NCBI GenBank assembly: GCA_018266435.1
Contig: JAFEAL010000006.1
Location: 1-64,000 of the forward strand
Origin: Bacteroidota bacterium
GTDB lineage: Bacteria > Bacteroidota > Bacteroidia > Cytophagales > Cyclobacteriaceae
Direction of reading: 5' to 3'
Length of the DNA: 64,000 nt
Under the pieces are notes generated by a model. The model had not been told where the DNA came from, made no database searches, and saw only the letters and a program-made list of their open reading frames with translations. Each line of letters opens with the position of its first letter. Within the stretch, counting starts at the first letter, position 1. A program made the translations under genes and the position numbers. Shown here one piece after another: positions 9,517-19,234 of the stretch.

Positions 9517-10068
9517 GTGGGAAGATTTTATTCTTTGATTATACAACAGGTTGGAGCCTGGATAAAAAGTGTTTCTATTGTTGGAGTAGTATTTTTTTTC
9601 GGTTTGCCAGGTTCAGTACAGGCTCAAAAACAATTGGTTCTTTTTAAAAACGGACAGATCAAAGCCCGTTTTGCTGAAGGTCAATACATTCGCATGGTGT
9701 TAAAAAAAAGACATCGATATGCCGAAGGCCACATCATTGAGTTGAATGATTTTTCAATGATCACCTCCAACGACACAATCAAATTCAAAGACATTTTAAA
9801 AATTGATATTCGCAGGCAGCGAGGAAAAAGTACTGTGAATGTACTCGGTAACTTTTTATTTGCAGGAGGAGTGCTGTACATCGGGTTGGACCGCGCCAAC
9901 AACCTGATCGGGTACAACAACACACAACTGAGCAACACGGTTTGGGTACCATCGGCCATTCTGGCCGGTGCGGGAGCTGTCATGATGCTGATTCATCCGC
10001 ACTATGCCAGAGTAAACGGCATCAATTACTTGCAGACCATTGATTACAAATCTCCGTTCTTCAGGTAA
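9517..10068 (+). CDS. Secreted protein of unknown function
   Basis: I do not recognise the family. The 183 residues begin, from a GTG start, with a long hydrophobic stretch ending GSVQAQ, a typical signal-peptide cleavage region at about residue 37. The mature part has strand-like patterns (KNGQIKARF, GHIIELNDFSMITSNDTIKF) and two later hydrophobic segments (FLFAGGVLYIGL and SAILAGAGAVMMLI) that could be membrane helices. It lies 40 bp downstream of cdsA in the same direction and may be read from that transcript. Confidence 0.7.
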   Translation: MGRFYSLIIQQVGAWIKSVSIVGVVFFFGLPGSVQAQKQLVLFKNGQIKARFAEGQYIRMVLKKRHRYAEGHIIELNDFSMITSNDTIKFKDILKIDIRRQRGKSTVNVLGNFLFAGGVLYIGLDRANNLIGYNNTQLSNTVWVPSAILAGAGAVMMLIHPHYARVNGINYLQTIDYKSPFFR

Positions 10069-10084
10069 CCGATACTATCGTTCA

Positions 10085-10478
10085 CTAATTTTTCAGTTCA
10101 GTTTTGATGAGTTGCAGGTAATCGCCCCTCAAGCCTTCAACGTACTTGCTATACTTAGCATAGAGAGCCTGACAAATTTGATCTTCAGTTAGTTCAACTG
10201 AAAGATTCAGCTTAGATGCTGCTTCTTTGATAATTTTCTTTTACTAAACATGATGTCTGTTGAATCTGAGTTTTTACCGCATCATCTAAGCCATTTATTA
10301 CAATCTTATCATGAACTGCTCCAATCACCAAATTAGAAAGGTTAGAATTACTTTCTGCCATTTTTTTAAGAGAATGGTAATCTAGATTTTTTTGTATTGA
10401 CGACATTTCGCTGCATTTAATAAAAGCAAGGCTAAATAAGATAGCAACTAATAAATTGCTAAAAACACTTTTTTTTAC
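10085..10478 (-). pseudogene. Frameshifted small exported or lipoprotein-like gene
   Basis: On the minus strand an ATG at 10406 opens a frame that runs to about 10240 and then goes out of phase. Removing one A from the A-runs complementary to 10234-10242 joins it to a second open stretch (KEIIKEAASKLNLSVELTED and onward) that ends at the TAG at 10085-10087, giving about 107 residues. Upstream of the ATG the same frame continues to about 10478 as KKSVFSNLLVAILFSLAFIKC, which looks like a signal peptide ending in a Cys, but no start codon is present there. The pattern fits a decayed gene with an indel at each of two A-runs, or base-call errors. The family was not recognised. Confidence 0.55.
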
Positions 10479-10573
10479 AAGGAGGTAAAGCCTTTATTTT
10501 TTTAAGTAAAAAAACGAATCCCATCAAAATAACTGCGTATTATTTTTCTTTATCTTCGCACAAATTTTTTTAC

Positions 10574-11669
10574 ATGACTACCGAACAGTTGAAAGACTTG
10601 AGAGCCCGTACTGTGGCACTGAGGAGGTATCTTTGACTACGATCGCAAGATTGAAGAGATACAAGACGAAGAGCGCATATCGCACCAGCCCGATTTTTGG
10701 AACAACCCCAAACAAGCCGAAACTCTTTTAAAGAGTATCCGCACTAAAAAAGTGTGGACGGATGCGTACGATAAAGTCACCAAGCAATTGGATGACCTTG
10801 AAGTGCTCAACGAATTTCATGAAGCGGGCGATGTGACCGATGACGAACTAGACCGTGAGCATACAGCCACTTCCAAGGCTATTGAAGAATTAGAATTTAA
10901 AAAAATGCTGAGCAAAGAAGAGGACCAACTCGGTGCTGTGCTCGAAATCAATCCGGGAGCGGGCGGAACAGAAAGCAACGATTGGGCCGATATGCTCAAC
11001 CGCATGTACATCATGTGGGGCGAAAAAAACGGATACAAAGTTTCGCAGATTGATTACCAGGCGGGAGAAGTGGCAGGTATCAAATCCTCTACGCTGGAAT
11101 TTGAAGGAGCATTTGCTTATGGAAAATTAAAATCCGAAATCGGTGTGCACCGGTTAGTGCGCATTTCACCTTTTGATTCTAACCAGCGCAGGCATACGTC
11201 ATTTGCTTCGGTTTTTGTTTACCCAAAAGTAGATGACACCATTGAAATAGAAGTAAACCCGGCCGATGTAGAGTTGCAGACCTCACGATCAGGCGGAGCG
11301 GGCGGCCAAAACGTAAATAAAGTAGAAACTAAAGTGCAACTCACGCACAAACCCACGGGCATTGTTATAGTGTGCCAGGTCGAGCGCAGCCAGCATGCTA
11401 ACCGCGAACGTGCCATGCAGATGCTGAAATCAAAATTGTATCAGCGCGAAATGGAGAAACGACATGCTGAACGCGATAAAATTGAAGCAGGAAAAATGAA
11501 AATCGATTTTGGGTCGCAGATTAGAAATTATGTACTGCATCCTTATAAATTGGTAAAAGATGCCCGTACCGGAGTAGAGCGTACCGATGCGCAAAATGTG
11601 TTAGATGGAGACCTCGATGATTTTATCAAAGCATTTTTGCTCGAGGCACAAGAAAAAGCTACTTCGTAG
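10574..11669 (+). CDS. prfB: Peptide chain release factor 2, with programmed +1 frameshift
   Basis: RF2 ends translation at UGA and UAA codons. The gene starts at the ATG at 10574, reads 20 codons to an in-frame TGA at 10634-10636, and continues in the +1 frame from GAC at 10635 to the stop at 11669, giving 364 residues, a normal RF2 length. The downstream part carries the RF2 recognition tripeptide SPF ([13 protein letters not shown]) and the peptidyl-hydrolysis motif GGQ ([14 protein letters not shown]). A start at the GTG at 10752 would remove the N-terminal domain and is not credible. The frameshift provides autoregulation: low RF2 makes termination at the TGA slow and favours the shift. 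Confidence 0.96.
10622..10637 (+). promoter_or_regulatory. prfB programmed +1 frameshift site
   Basis: The sequence is AGGAGGTATCTTTGAC. It holds an internal Shine-Dalgarno-like AGGAGG (10622-10627), three bases, then the slippery CTT (10631-10633) followed by TGA and C. Spacing and the CTT-TGA-C core match the classical prfB signal, in which the first purine block is usually AGGGGG. Confidence 0.93.
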
Positions 11670-11757
11670 TTTCAAATTGAGAATTTCAAATTGACTACTA
11701 ATCTGTAATTTGTAGTCCGAAATCTGAAATCACGTGAAGCTTGAAGACAACCAACCG

Positions 11758-12435
11758 ATGAATATCAAAAGCTGGTCTCCCGAAGACCGGCCACGCGAGA
11801 AGTTGTTGCTGAAGGGAACAACTGCGCTGAGCGATGCCGAGTTGATTGCGATTCTGATTGGGTCAGGCACAGCTAAACTCAGTGCCGTGGATGTGGCCAA
11901 AAAAGTGCTGGCACATGTGGAAAATAATTTAGATAGTCTTGCCAGGCTTTCCGTGAAAGACCTGATGAAAGCCAAAGGAATTGGTGAAGCTAAAGCAATT
12001 ACCATTGTGGCGGCACTAGAACTTGGCCGGAGAAGAAAAGAAGTAAGCTCCGAAGAAAAGCCGAAAATTGAAAACTCTAAAATGGTTTTCGATTTAATCA
12101 AAGGCGACCTGATGGATTTGACCCACGAAGAATTTTGGGTTTTGTTGCTGAACAGAAACAACCGGGTTATCAAAAAGAAAAAAATCAGCGAAGGTGGGGT
12201 GAGCGGCACCGTGGCCGACCCGAAAATTATTTTTAAATATGCGCTCGAAGAACTGGCATCGGGTGTTATCGTGGCACACAACCATCCCTCGCGAAACCTG
12301 GAACCCAGCGACCGTGATTTGCACCTGACCAAGAAATTGAAAGAAGCAGGAGAGGCACTCGAAATAAATTTACTCGACCATTTGATCATAGGAGGACAAA
12401 GCTATTTCAGTTTTGCAGACGAGGGGTTGATTTGA
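11758..12435 (+). CDS. radC: RadC-family JAB/MPN domain protein
   Basis: A protein of about 225 residues. The N-terminal half has a helix-hairpin-helix-like segment (LSVKDLMKAKGIGEAKAITI). The C-terminal half has the JAMM metal-binding site HNHPS-x5-PSDRD (about residue 180) with an upstream Glu in HEEFWVLLLNR. By family knowledge RadC proteins are predicted metal-dependent nucleases or peptidases; the old DNA-repair label rests on a mis-assigned mutation. I chose the ATG at 11758 because MNIKSWSPEDRPREKLL is the usual beginning; an in-frame GTG at 11734 would add 8 residues. Confidence 0.9.
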   Translation: MNIKSWSPEDRPREKLLLKGTTALSDAELIAILIGSGTAKLSAVDVAKKVLAHVENNLDSLARLSVKDLMKAKGIGEAKAITIVAALELGRRRKEVSSEEKPKIENSKMVFDLIKGDLMDLTHEEFWVLLLNRNNRVIKKKKISEGGVSGTVADPKIIFKYALEELASGVIVAHNHPSRNLEPSDRDLHLTKKLKEAGEALEINLLDHLIIGGQSYFSFADEGLI

Positions 12436-12470
12436 TAATTTGTTGATTCAGTAACTTGAAAATTGACTTG

Positions 12471-13718
12471 ATGAAAATCGGTTTTTGGATAGGGATGGCC
12501 GTGGTGGGTGCCGGTGCACTTTTTGTATTTTCAAAATTGAAAAATGAAACAGCTGCAAAACCCTTAGCACTAACTGATTCTACCCATACGTTGTCAGTTG
12601 AAAAAAAAGTTGTTGTTCACACCGACCCTAATCCGTTTGTCCGTTCATCCATACGCGAGTTTGAAGGCTTCATCAAAACGATACTTGCCAACAAACAGGC
12701 ACCCGGGGCATCCGTAGCCATTGTACGTGATACGAGTATCATTTGGGCAAAAGGGTATGGCGTTCGTGAAGAAGGAAAACCCGATTCGATTGATGCAAAT
12801 ACTGTTTTCAGAATCGGGTCGGTTTCCAAAAGCATAACCGCATCGTTGGTGGCTGAGTTGGTCAATGAAAAAATTATTGAGTGGGATGACCCGGTCATAA
12901 AGTATTTGCCCAACTTTAAATTGAAAACAGAAAGTGCTACGCAAAAACTCAAGCTGCGTCACATCCTGTCGCACACCGAAGGTTTGCCCTACCATGCCTA
13001 CACAATAATGATCGATGAAAATGCACCGGTAGATACCCTGGTAGATCATTTAAAAGATCTTGATCTGATTGATGAACCCGGAAAAGTGTACAGCTACCAG
13101 AATGTAGGCTTTAGTTTGATTGGCAAAGTGATTGAAGCGGCCACTCATCAGACCTTTGAAGAGACGATTATTCAAAAACTTTTTCGCCCATTGGGCATGA
13201 AAAACGCATCCGCTTCTTTTGATAAAATAAACCGATCGCCCAATTCGGCCAAGCCGCATCGCTTTACACATCCGGCAAAAATTTCAAATAAATATTATTC
13301 TGTAGCACCGGCAGGAGGCATCAATGCCAGTGCCAATGATCTGGCACTCTGGTTAAAAGCATTACTCAATAAAAATACTTACACTTTGGTGCCGCAGCAG
13401 ATAGATGAAATGCTGGAGCCACAAGTTAGGGCAGTAACACGCAACCACTACTTTTGGCAGTGGAAACCCGTACGCAAATCATACTATGCCTTGGGTTGGA
13501 GGGTCATTACCTTTAATAATGACACGATTGTTTACCATGGCGGGTACGTCAATAATTACCGCTGCGAAGTGGCGCTGAACCGTAAAAAGAAAATCGCAAT
13601 TGCCGTGTTGGTCAATTCACCAGGCCCGTTAGCCGATCAGGCCATTCCAAAGTTTTTTAAGATTTATGATCAACACCTGGACTCAATCAGCTCATGGAAA
13701 CCCAAACCCTTAATGTAA
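12471..13718 (+). CDS. Exported serine hydrolase, class C beta-lactamase fold
   Basis: The 415-residue protein opens with an uncleaved or signal-type hydrophobic segment (IGFWIGMAVVGAGALFVF). The penicillin-binding/esterase fold motifs are all present: S117-V-S-K120, Y209-Q-N211 and H356-G-G. It therefore is probably an active serine hydrolase (esterase, D-aminopeptidase or beta-lactamase-like) acting in the periplasm; the substrate cannot be read from sequence. The ATG at 12471 is preferred over the in-frame TTG at 12456. The next gene follows after 4 bp, suggesting co-transcription. A second member of this family lies at 33889. Confidence 0.87.
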   Translation: MKIGFWIGMAVVGAGALFVFSKLKNETAAKPLALTDSTHTLSVEKKVVVHTDPNPFVRSSIREFEGFIKTILANKQAPGASVAIVRDTSIIWAKGYGVREEGKPDSIDANTVFRIGSVSKSITASLVAELVNEKIIEWDDPVIKYLPNFKLKTESATQKLKLRHILSHTEGLPYHAYTIMIDENAPVDTLVDHLKDLDLIDEPGKVYSYQNVGFSLIGKVIEAATHQTFEETIIQKLFRPLGMKNASASFDKINRSPNSAKPHRFTHPAKISNKYYSVAPAGGINASANDLALWLKALLNKNTYTLVPQQIDEMLEPQVRAVTRNHYFWQWKPVRKSYYALGWRVITFNNDTIVYHGGYVNNYRCEVALNRKKKIAIAVLVNSPGPLADQAIPKFFKIYDQHLDSISSWKPKPLM

Positions 13719-13722
13719 GTAA

Positions 13723-14343
13723 ATGAGTACTAAAAATATATTGTTTGTAGCCGCTTTGGCATTGGTAGCCACAATTGTTTACCACTCCCTGACCGGAGGG
13801 CAAACCGAAGCCGAGTACGTTTCAGGTATTCAAAAAAAACGGACAGAAAAAGAAGAGTTCATGCATACCAGCGATCAGTCACCTTTCGGAAAAGAAAGAA
13901 AAAATTTTAAGACATTGAATTATTTTAAACCCGATACTAAATACCGGATAGACGCCCGGTTGGTTTCAATAGCAAACAAAAAGATGATTACAATACCTAC
14001 ATCCGATGGAAAAGAAAACCACTACTTAGAGTATGCGTATGCCGAATTTAATTTTCAAAATACACCCTGCCGGTTGCTGATTCTGGAAATAACGGATGAC
14101 ACGCCCTACAAAGGAAGTTTGTTTCTGGCTTTTGCCGATTCCACCAGCGCAAATGAAACGTATGGGGGTGGACGCTACCTGGACGTGAAAAAAGTACCGG
14201 GGGCATCCACAGTTGTTCTTGATTTCAACGAAGCCTACAATCCGTACTGTGCTTATGCTGAAAATTATTCGTGTCCGTTTCCGCCCAAAGAAAATATATT
14301 AAGCGTGGCGATAAGGGCAGGGGAGAAGAAGTACCACGAATAG
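13723..14343 (+). CDS. DUF1684 family protein, membrane-anchored or exported
   Basis: A 206-residue protein with an N-terminal hydrophobic segment (ILFVAALALVATIVYHSL). The C-terminal half carries the strongly conserved DUF1684 core: YGGGRYLDV, then VLDFNEAYNPYCAY, then CPFPPKENILSVAIRAGEK. The conserved Asn-Pro-Tyr-Cys and Cys-Pro pairs suggest a binding or catalytic site, but no function is established for the family. It is 4 bp downstream of the serine hydrolase gene and is probably translated from the same mRNA. Confidence 0.85.
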   Translation: MSTKNILFVAALALVATIVYHSLTGGQTEAEYVSGIQKKRTEKEEFMHTSDQSPFGKERKNFKTLNYFKPDTKYRIDARLVSIANKKMITIPTSDGKENHYLEYAYAEFNFQNTPCRLLILEITDDTPYKGSLFLAFADSTSANETYGGGRYLDVKKVPGASTVVLDFNEAYNPYCAYAENYSCPFPPKENILSVAIRAGEKKYHE

Positions 14344-14451
14344 GTTTAGCCACCCGCAACAAAACACCCCGCTACCACCACATTTCTACCAAGCAAAAGA
14401 CACGTATGCAAATAAAAAGAAATTGTAACTTTCCCTTTCAATAAAAATTCT

Positions 14452-16731
14452 ATGTCAATCAAAATAAGAAAACAAGATGCCCTCAACTACCATACGCAAG
14501 GGCAACCCGGAAAAATTGAAGTAACCCCTACCAAACAACTAAGTTCACAACTTGACCTGGCACTGGCCTACTCGCCCGGAGTGGCTGAGCCATGCAAAGA
14601 AATTGCTGCCAATAAAGAAGATGTTTATAAATACACCAGCAAAGGAAATTTAGTAGCAGTAATTTCCAACGGAACGGCCGTTCTAGGCTTGGGTGATATC
14701 GGCCCCGAGGCAGCCAAACCGGTGATGGAAGGCAAAGCGGTATTGTTTAAAAAATACGCAGGCATCGACAGTTTTGATATTGAGATCAACGAAAAAGACC
14801 CCGATAAATTTATTGAAGTAGTGAAGGCGCTGGAGCCCACCTTTGGCGGAGTGAACCTGGAAGACATCAAAGCACCCGAATGTTTTAAAATCGAAACGGT
14901 GCTGCGCGAGAAGATGAACATCCCGATCATGCACGATGACCAGCACGGCACGGCTATCATTTCCAGCGCTGCTTTGATCAACGCCCTTCATGTAAATGGA
15001 AAAAAAATTGAGAACATCACACTGGTTGTAAACGGTGCAGGCGCAGCAGCCGTATCGTGCACAAAACTTTATCTTGCCCTTGGGTTGAAAAAAGAGAACC
15101 TGATCATGTGCGACAGCAAAGGTGTGATCCATAAAGATCGCCCCGGGCTTGATGTAAGTAAACTTGAGTTTGCTACCTCACGAAAAATTTCTACGCTACA
15201 AGAGGCAATTAAAGGAGCCGATGTTTTTGTCGGACTTTCGGTAGCTGATATTTTAAAACCAGAAGACATTCTGGCTATGGCCAAAGACCCGATTGTGTTT
15301 GCGCTGGCCAACCCCAATCCTGAAATTAATTATGACCTGGCCAAACAAACCCGCCCCGACATCATTATGGGCACGGGGCGTTCTGATCATCCTAACCAGA
15401 TCAACAACGTGTTGGGTTTTCCCTACATCTTCCGCGGCTCGCTCGATGTACGCGCCACAGAAATCAATGAAGCTATGAAGCTGGCAGCAGTACGAGCACT
15501 GGCCGACTTGGCTAAAGAACCGGTACCTGACATTGTATTCAAGGCCTATGAAGTAGATAAAATTCAGTTTGGTAAAGATTATTTAATTCCCAAGCCACTT
15601 GACCCACGCCTGATCACCACGGTGTCTCCGGCTGTGGCCAAAGCTGCCATGGATTCAGGTGTGGCCACCAATCCCATCCAAGATTGGGGAGCTTATAATA
15701 GTGAGTTGCTCAAACGGATTGGCATTGACCAAAAACTGACTTCGCGCATCCTTGACCTGGCTAAGAAAAAACCGATGCGTATTTTATTTGCCGAAGCTGA
15801 CCACCACAAAATTTTAAAGGCCGCCCAAATTCTGCAAGATGAAAATATTGCCAAGCCGATTTTGTTGGGGAGCCGCATAGAAATTGAACGGCTGATAAAA
15901 GAACACAGCCTGGAGTTGAGCGAGTGCCAAATCATTGACCCACGCGAAGAGAAAGAACTGACCGAAAAATATGCCAGGGCCTATTACGAAAAGCGCCAGC
16001 GCAAAGGCATTACGTATCAGGATGCCCTGCGCCAGATGCGCGACCGCAACGCTTTTGGTGCCATGATGGTGGAGTTTGGCGTGGCCGATGCACTGGTATC
16101 CGGGTTAACGAAAGACTATTCAAAAACAATTTTGCCTTCGCTGCAGATTATCGGCATGAGCCCCAGCGCAAGTCGCGTGGCCGGCATGTACATCATCATG
16201 AACAAGAAGGGCACGTTCTTTTTTGCCGATTGCACAGTGAATGTCAATCCTTCTGCAGAAGAGTTGGTGGGCATCATAGGCTTAACTTCACGAGGAGTGA
16301 AATTTTTTGGCATCGAGCCGCGTGTGGCCGTGCTTTCGTATTCCAACTTCGGATCGAGCAAAGGCGAAATTCCTGAGAAAGTACAGCAAGCGGTGAAGTT
16401 GGCTAAACAAAAATACCCTGAACTTATTTTGGATGGCGATATTCAGGCTAATGTGGCGTTTGATACCGAATTGCAACAGGAAGTTTACCCGTTTAGCGCA
16501 CTGGCTAAGCAAGGAGCCAACACGTTGATTTTTCCTAATCTTGCTTCAGGAAATATTTCGTACAAATTATTGATGGAGATAGGAGGAGCAGAAGCCATCG
16601 GCCCGATTTTGTTGGGCATGAAAAAACCCGTGCATATTTTACAACTGGGCAGCTCCATCCGCGACATTGTAAATATGGCTGCCATTGCCGTGGTAGACGC
16701 ACAGTTGTACGAACGGAATGAGCATCTTTAA
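14452..16731 (+). CDS. maeB: NADP-dependent malic enzyme with C-terminal phosphotransacetylase-like domain
   Basis: Converts malate to pyruvate and CO2, producing NADPH. Domains of the 759-residue protein: an N-terminal malic domain ([15 protein letters not shown] near residue 33, [20 protein letters not shown] near residue 64), the metal-site region (HDDQHGTAI, about residue 163), a Rossmann NADP fold ([10 protein letters not shown], about residue 193) and, from about residue 430, a phosphotransacetylase-like domain ([19 protein letters not shown], with [20 protein letters not shown] near the end). In this fused family the PTA domain is regarded as regulatory, sensing acetyl-CoA or related metabolites, rather than catalytic. 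It is a stand-alone gene with full normal length. Confidence 0.95.
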   Translation: MSIKIRKQDALNYHTQGQPGKIEVTPTKQLSSQLDLALAYSPGVAEPCKEIAANKEDVYKYTSKGNLVAVISNGTAVLGLGDIGPEAAKPVMEGKAVLFKKYAGIDSFDIEINEKDPDKFIEVVKALEPTFGGVNLEDIKAPECFKIETVLREKMNIPIMHDDQHGTAIISSAALINALHVNGKKIENITLVVNGAGAAAVSCTKLYLALGLKKENLIMCDSKGVIHKDRPGLDVSKLEFATSRKISTLQEAIKGADVFVGLSVADILKPEDILAMAKDPIVFALANPNPEINYDLAKQTRPDIIMGTGRSDHPNQINNVLGFPYIFRGSLDVRATEINEAMKLAAVRALADLAKEPVPDIVFKAYEVDKIQFGKDYLIPKPLDPRLITTVSPAVAKAAMDSGVATNPIQDWGAYNSELLKRIGIDQKLTSRILDLAKKKPMRILFAEADHHKILKAAQILQDENIAKPILLGSRIEIERLIKEHSLELSECQIIDPREEKELTEKYARAYYEKRQRKGITYQDALRQMRDRNAFGAMMVEFGVADALVSGLTKDYSKTILPSLQIIGMSPSASRVAGMYIIMNKKGTFFFADCTVNVNPSAEELVGIIGLTSRGVKFFGIEPRVAVLSYSNFGSSKGEIPEKVQQAVKLAKQKYPELILDGDIQANVAFDTELQQEVYPFSALAKQGANTLIFPNLASGNISYKLLMEIGGAEAIGPILLGMKKPVHILQLGSSIRDIVNMAAIAVVDAQLYERNEHL

Positions 16732-16976
16732 CCGAATAATTGAAGGGCAAATCCTAAATGGATAGCACGCTCTCAGGTCAAAAACGATGAAAGTACTTCA
16801 ATAAAAAAATTGAAGTGATAGGCTGTGAGGATTGAGGTTCAAAAGCCTCAAAAATAACTAATGACTCGTTGGTGGTGTGTCGTGGATCAGCCTAAAGCCA
16901 GTCGACCGTTCATGTTTTATTGGTTTGAATCCGTTGTAAAAAAAATTACTATTGTCTGACAGAAAAATAAAACACC

Positions 16977-19217
16977 ATGATTCGCCACATTGCTCTCACC
17001 CTTACATTTACTTGTTTACTTTTTTTAGTCCGGGCTCAGACAAAAACTATTTCTGGGTTCACCAAAGAAAGTACCGATGCCCAATTCAAGCTCGAAGAAA
17101 AATTTGACAATTACCCGAGTACTAAAAATGTAGATAACCTGATCAAACGGTTGTCGGCACGGCCGCATCACGTAGGCTCACCTTATGGCAAAGCCAATGC
17201 CGAATATGTGCGCGATCTTTTTAAAAGCTGGGGCTATGAGGTGCAGATTGAAACCTTTCAAGTGCTTTTTCCTACACCCAAAACACGTGTGCTTGAATTG
17301 CAGGGCGCACAAAAATTTATTGCCAAGTTAGAAGAACCGGCCTTGAAAGAAGACGCTACCTCCGGCCAAAAATCAGAACAACTGCCCACGTACAATTGCT
17401 GGTCGCCAGATGGAGATGTAACAGCCGAGCTGGTTTTTGTAAACTACGGTGTGCCGGCCGATTACGATGAGTTGGAGAAACTGGGTATTGATGTAAAAGG
17501 AAAAATTGTGATTGCCAAATACGGAGGCTCCTGGCGAGGCATTAAACCCAAAGTAGCTCAAGAGCATGGAGCCATTGGCTGCATCATCTATTCTGACCCC
17601 GAGGGCGATGGATATTTTCAGGGCGATGTTTATCCTAAAGGTGCTTTCAAAAATGAATTTGGTGTGCAGCGCGGCTCGGTACTTGATATGCCCATTTATC
17701 CGGGCGATCCCACTACCCCAGGCTATGGATCTACGGCTGATGCCAAACGCATCGACCGCAAAGATGCCGCTAACTTGCTGAAGATACCGGTCATTCCTAT
17801 TTCCTATTCCGATGCAAAACCGTTGTTGCAATCACTGGGCGGACCGGTAGCTCCCGAAAAATGGCGCGGGGCATTACCTCTCACCTACCACGTGGGGCCT
17901 AGCACCGCCAAGGTACACCTTAAACTCGAGTTCAATTGGGACATTAAACCGGCTTACGATGTAATTGCCAAATTGAAAGGCTCTCAGTATCCGGATGAAT
18001 GGGTGATCCGGGGCAACCACCACGATGCGTGGGTAAATGGTGCCAGCGATCCGGTTAGCGGATTGGCTGCCGAATTGGAAGAAGCCCGCAGTGTGGCTGA
18101 GTTAGTTAAAACCGGATGGTCGCCCAAACGCACAATCATTTACTGTGCATGGGATGCCGAAGAACCTTCGCTGATGGGTTCTACCGAATGGGCCGAACAC
18201 CATGCCAAAGAGCTTACTGAAAAAGCAGTAGCCTACATCAATACCGATGGAAGTGGCCGCGGATTTTTTTACGCAGAAGGATCACACACGTTAGAAACTA
18301 TGGTAAATGAAATTGCCCGCGATGTGATTGACCCGCAAACCCAAGTGAGCGTGTTAGAGCGTAGAAAATCTGCCGATGCAGCACAAGCCGGATCGGTAAA
18401 GGCAAAAAAAGAAATCCTTAACCGCAAAACCTTGCCAATCGGGGCCATGGGCTCAGGTTCAGATTATACGCCTTTCATCCAGCACCTTGGCATAGCTTCG
18501 TTGGATTTTGGTTATGGCGGTGAGAGCGATGGGGGAGATTATCACAGCATCTACGACAGTTACGATCACTACAAAAGATTTAAAGACCCCACTTTTGAAT
18601 ATGGAGTAGTACTGGCAAAAACAACCGGAAGGGCCACCCTTCGTCTGGCCGATGCCGATGTGTTGCCGTTTGATTATCAAACTTTTCAGAAAACCGTGGC
18701 CACATATGCCAAAGAAGTAACTGGCCTGATTGATAACCTGCGCGAGAGTACTGAAGTAGAAAACCGGATGATACACGAAAACCGCTACACCCTGGCGGCC
18801 GATCCGACTAAAAAACTTGTTGTGCCGGCACCGAAAGCCAGCGTACCCTTTCTCAATTTTTCGGATCTTCAAAATGCACTGAACCAATTAGAAAAAAATG
18901 TGAACGTCTTTAGCGAGTTGAGTGCGGCTAACCCGAAGCCAAACACCAACCTTGCCCGGTTAAATCAGTTGCTTTACCAATCCGAGCGGCTCTTGATTTC
19001 AGAAACCGGATTGCCGCGCAGACCGTGGTACAAACACACCATTTACGCTCCCGGATTTTACACAGGCTACGGAGTGAAAACCCTGCCTGGGGTGCGAGAA
19101 GCTATTGAGCAGAGAAATTTTACTGAGGCACAAGAGCAACTCAATATTTTGTCGAAAACCATTTCGTCTTTTGCCCAACAGGTAGAAGCAGTTAATGCAA
19201 TTTTAAGGATGAGATAA
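16977..19217 (+). CDS. Exported M28-family metallopeptidase, glutamate carboxypeptidase II type
   Basis: The 746-residue protein has a cleavable signal peptide (IALTLTFTCLLFLVRAQ). It has the three-part architecture of the GCPII/transferrin-receptor group: a protease domain interrupted by a PA domain (about residues 130-290) and a C-terminal helical dimerisation domain (about 590-746). The dinuclear zinc site can be followed: GNHHDAWVNGASDP (His and bridging Asp, about 345-358), WDAEEPSLMGSTEW (catalytic Glu and ligand Glu, about 391-404), YINTDGSGRG (Asp, about 420), and DYHSIYDSYDHY (final His, about 522). It should cleave C-terminal residues or dipeptides in the periplasm. The following gene starts 17 bp downstream. 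Confidence 0.93.
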   Translation: MIRHIALTLTFTCLLFLVRAQTKTISGFTKESTDAQFKLEEKFDNYPSTKNVDNLIKRLSARPHHVGSPYGKANAEYVRDLFKSWGYEVQIETFQVLFPTPKTRVLELQGAQKFIAKLEEPALKEDATSGQKSEQLPTYNCWSPDGDVTAELVFVNYGVPADYDELEKLGIDVKGKIVIAKYGGSWRGIKPKVAQEHGAIGCIIYSDPEGDGYFQGDVYPKGAFKNEFGVQRGSVLDMPIYPGDPTTPGYGSTADAKRIDRKDAANLLKIPVIPISYSDAKPLLQSLGGPVAPEKWRGALPLTYHVGPSTAKVHLKLEFNWDIKPAYDVIAKLKGSQYPDEWVIRGNHHDAWVNGASDPVSGLAAELEEARSVAELVKTGWSPKRTIIYCAWDAEEPSLMGSTEWAEHHAKELTEKAVAYINTDGSGRGFFYAEGSHTLETMVNEIARDVIDPQTQVSVLERRKSADAAQAGSVKAKKEILNRKTLPIGAMGSGSDYTPFIQHLGIASLDFGYGGESDGGDYHSIYDSYDHYKRFKDPTFEYGVVLAKTTGRATLRLADADVLPFDYQTFQKTVATYAKEVTGLIDNLRESTEVENRMIHENRYTLAADPTKKLVVPAPKASVPFLNFSDLQNALNQLEKNVNVFSELSAANPKPNTNLARLNQLLYQSERLLISETGLPRRPWYKHTIYAPGFYTGYGVKTLPGVREAIEQRNFTEAQEQLNILSKTISSFAQQVEAVNAILRMR

Positions 19218-19234
19218 TTTAGCAACGAATACCG

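Noticed and set aside
10752-11669. RF2 starting at the GTG at 10752
   Set aside because: This would omit the N-terminal domain. The frameshift signal at 10622-10637 joins the real N-terminus from 10574.
11682-11727. GACTAC and GTAGTC inverted pair before radC
   Set aside because: A 6-bp stem with a long loop and no T tract is weak; simple-sequence similarity of AAATTTGAA-type spacers explains it.
11730-12389. Minus-strand open frame of 219 codons opposite radC
   Set aside because: radC has clear motifs on the plus strand; the antisense translation is Ser/Leu-rich with no family resemblance.
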